From: Dokdonella sp.
GTDB taxonomy: Bacteria > Pseudomonadota > Gammaproteobacteria > Xanthomonadales > Rhodanobacteraceae
NCBI GenBank assembly: GCA_030150315.1
Contig: JASLGB010000128.1
Span: forward strand, 1-7,721
DNA length: 7,721 nt
Direction of reading: 5' to 3'
Part shown: positions 7,194 to 7,721 of the stretch, piece by piece
Numbering within the stretch: position 1 is the first letter of the stretch
Layout: each line of letters begins with the position of its first letter
Notes under the pieces: model-generated
Database searches by the model: none
Seen by the model: only the letters and a program-made list of their open reading frames with translations
What the model was told of the DNA's origin: nothing
Translations under genes and position numbers: made by a program

Positions 7194-7721
7194 TCAGGGT
7201 GTCAGCGCGAATGGACAGAGGTTGGACCAGATCTGCCCAAGCTGCGCCACGGTGTAGACATGGCCGCCGTTGAACGTCACCGGAAACAGCGTCTTGCCGT
7301 CGATCCAGCCGCCATTGCGGAAACGCTGCGCATCGCCCGCCGCGGTGTACGGCGGTGAGGCGAGTGGATCGCTGTTGCCAAGATGGAGATCGACCGGAAT
7401 TTTGCGAGCAAGGCCAGACAGCAGCGCCGAGCAGACCGGCGGATAGCTGCCGTTGTCGGTGCAGGCGTATTGCTCCAACGAACCGGCGCTGACGCCATAG
7501 GCCGCGAAAAAGTCGGTGTTCTCCAGAGCCAGCGCGTGGCCGTAATGCGCGCCAGCTGAATAGCCCCACAGCAGGATGCGACTGCGCTCGACGTTATAGG
7601 CGGCCAGTGCATCGTTCACTGCCGCTACGATCTCGGCGCTGTCACCGGCTGCGCCCCAGCCGCCCTGCGCGGAATTGCCGACCGGCGCCATCACGATGAA
7701 GCCCTGCGCATCGGCCAGCGC
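7194..7721 (-). CDS. Alpha/beta hydrolase, esterase/depolymerase-like, 5' end beyond the window
   Basis: The C-terminal 175 residues are visible; the frame stays open to the right edge, so start and any signal peptide are missing. The fragment opens with ADAQGFIVMAP, the strand and loop typical of PHB-depolymerase-like and feruloyl-type esterases. The nucleophile elbow GYSAG has its serine at visible residue 55, in LLWGYSAGAHYGHAL. A likely acid is D118 in GNSDP, and the catalytic histidine is H154 in NGGHVYT. Two cysteines at 87 and 97 flank a short loop and could form a disulfide, which would fit export, but the protein start is needed to tell. The substrate is not determinable. It converges on fdsD with a 19-base gap and is functionally unrelated to formate oxidation as far as can be seen. 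The stop is TGA (7194-7196). Confidence 0.82.
   Translation of the reverse strand, partial: ALADAQGFIVMAPVGNSAQGGWGAAGDSAEIVAAVNDALAAYNVERSRILLWGYSAGAHYGHALALENTDFFAAYGVSAGSLEQYACTDNGSYPPVCSALLSGLARKIPVDLHLGNSDPLASPPYTAAGDAQRFRNGGWIDGKTLFPVTFNGGHVYTVAQLGQIWSNLCPFALTP

Overview
The window is about 7.7 kb of high-GC bacterial DNA. It is dominated by a complete operon for a soluble, NAD+-dependent, molybdenum- or tungsten-containing formate dehydrogenase of the Fds type. High GC, dense packing and proteobacterial-type Fds proteins suggest a Proteobacterium, perhaps a Xanthomonadales-like gammaproteobacterium. That taxonomic placement is an inference and could not be checked here.

Layout, left to right. 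The last codons of a plus-strand gene (1-56) are followed by a perfect 12-bp hairpin (66-93). A minus-strand class I SAM methyltransferase (162-758) converges on that hairpin. A divergent, GC-rich intergenic region (759-996) separates the methyltransferase from the fds operon and should hold the operon promoter. The operon runs fdsGB fusion (997-3174), a 102-bp gap with two stem-loops, fdsA (3277-6117), fdhD/fdsC (6114-6941) and fdsD (6938-7174). The last three genes are joined by 4-base ATGA overlaps. A convergent minus-strand alpha/beta hydrolase of the secreted-esterase type (7194-7721) is cut by the right edge.

How the genes work together. FdsA carries the bis-MGD active site, where formate becomes CO2, and an iron-sulfur chain. 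The electrons pass to the NuoF-like half of FdsGB, which holds a [4Fe-4S] cluster, FMN and the NAD+ site; the NuoE-like half holds a [2Fe-2S] cluster. FdhD/FdsC sulfurates the Mo cofactor before insertion, and FdsD is the small accessory subunit. The order G-B-A-C-D is that of the classical fdsGBACD operon.

Two departures from the classical enzyme stand out. First, fdsG and fdsB are one continuous 725-residue reading frame. Second, FdsA lacks the His(Cys)3 [4Fe-4S] binding segment that normally follows its N-terminal [2Fe-2S] domain; a shorter cysteine-free segment replaces it, while every other cluster ligand and the active-site residues are intact. The second point is the best candidate for something novel here. 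No CRISPR array, tRNA, rRNA or mobile element was seen.
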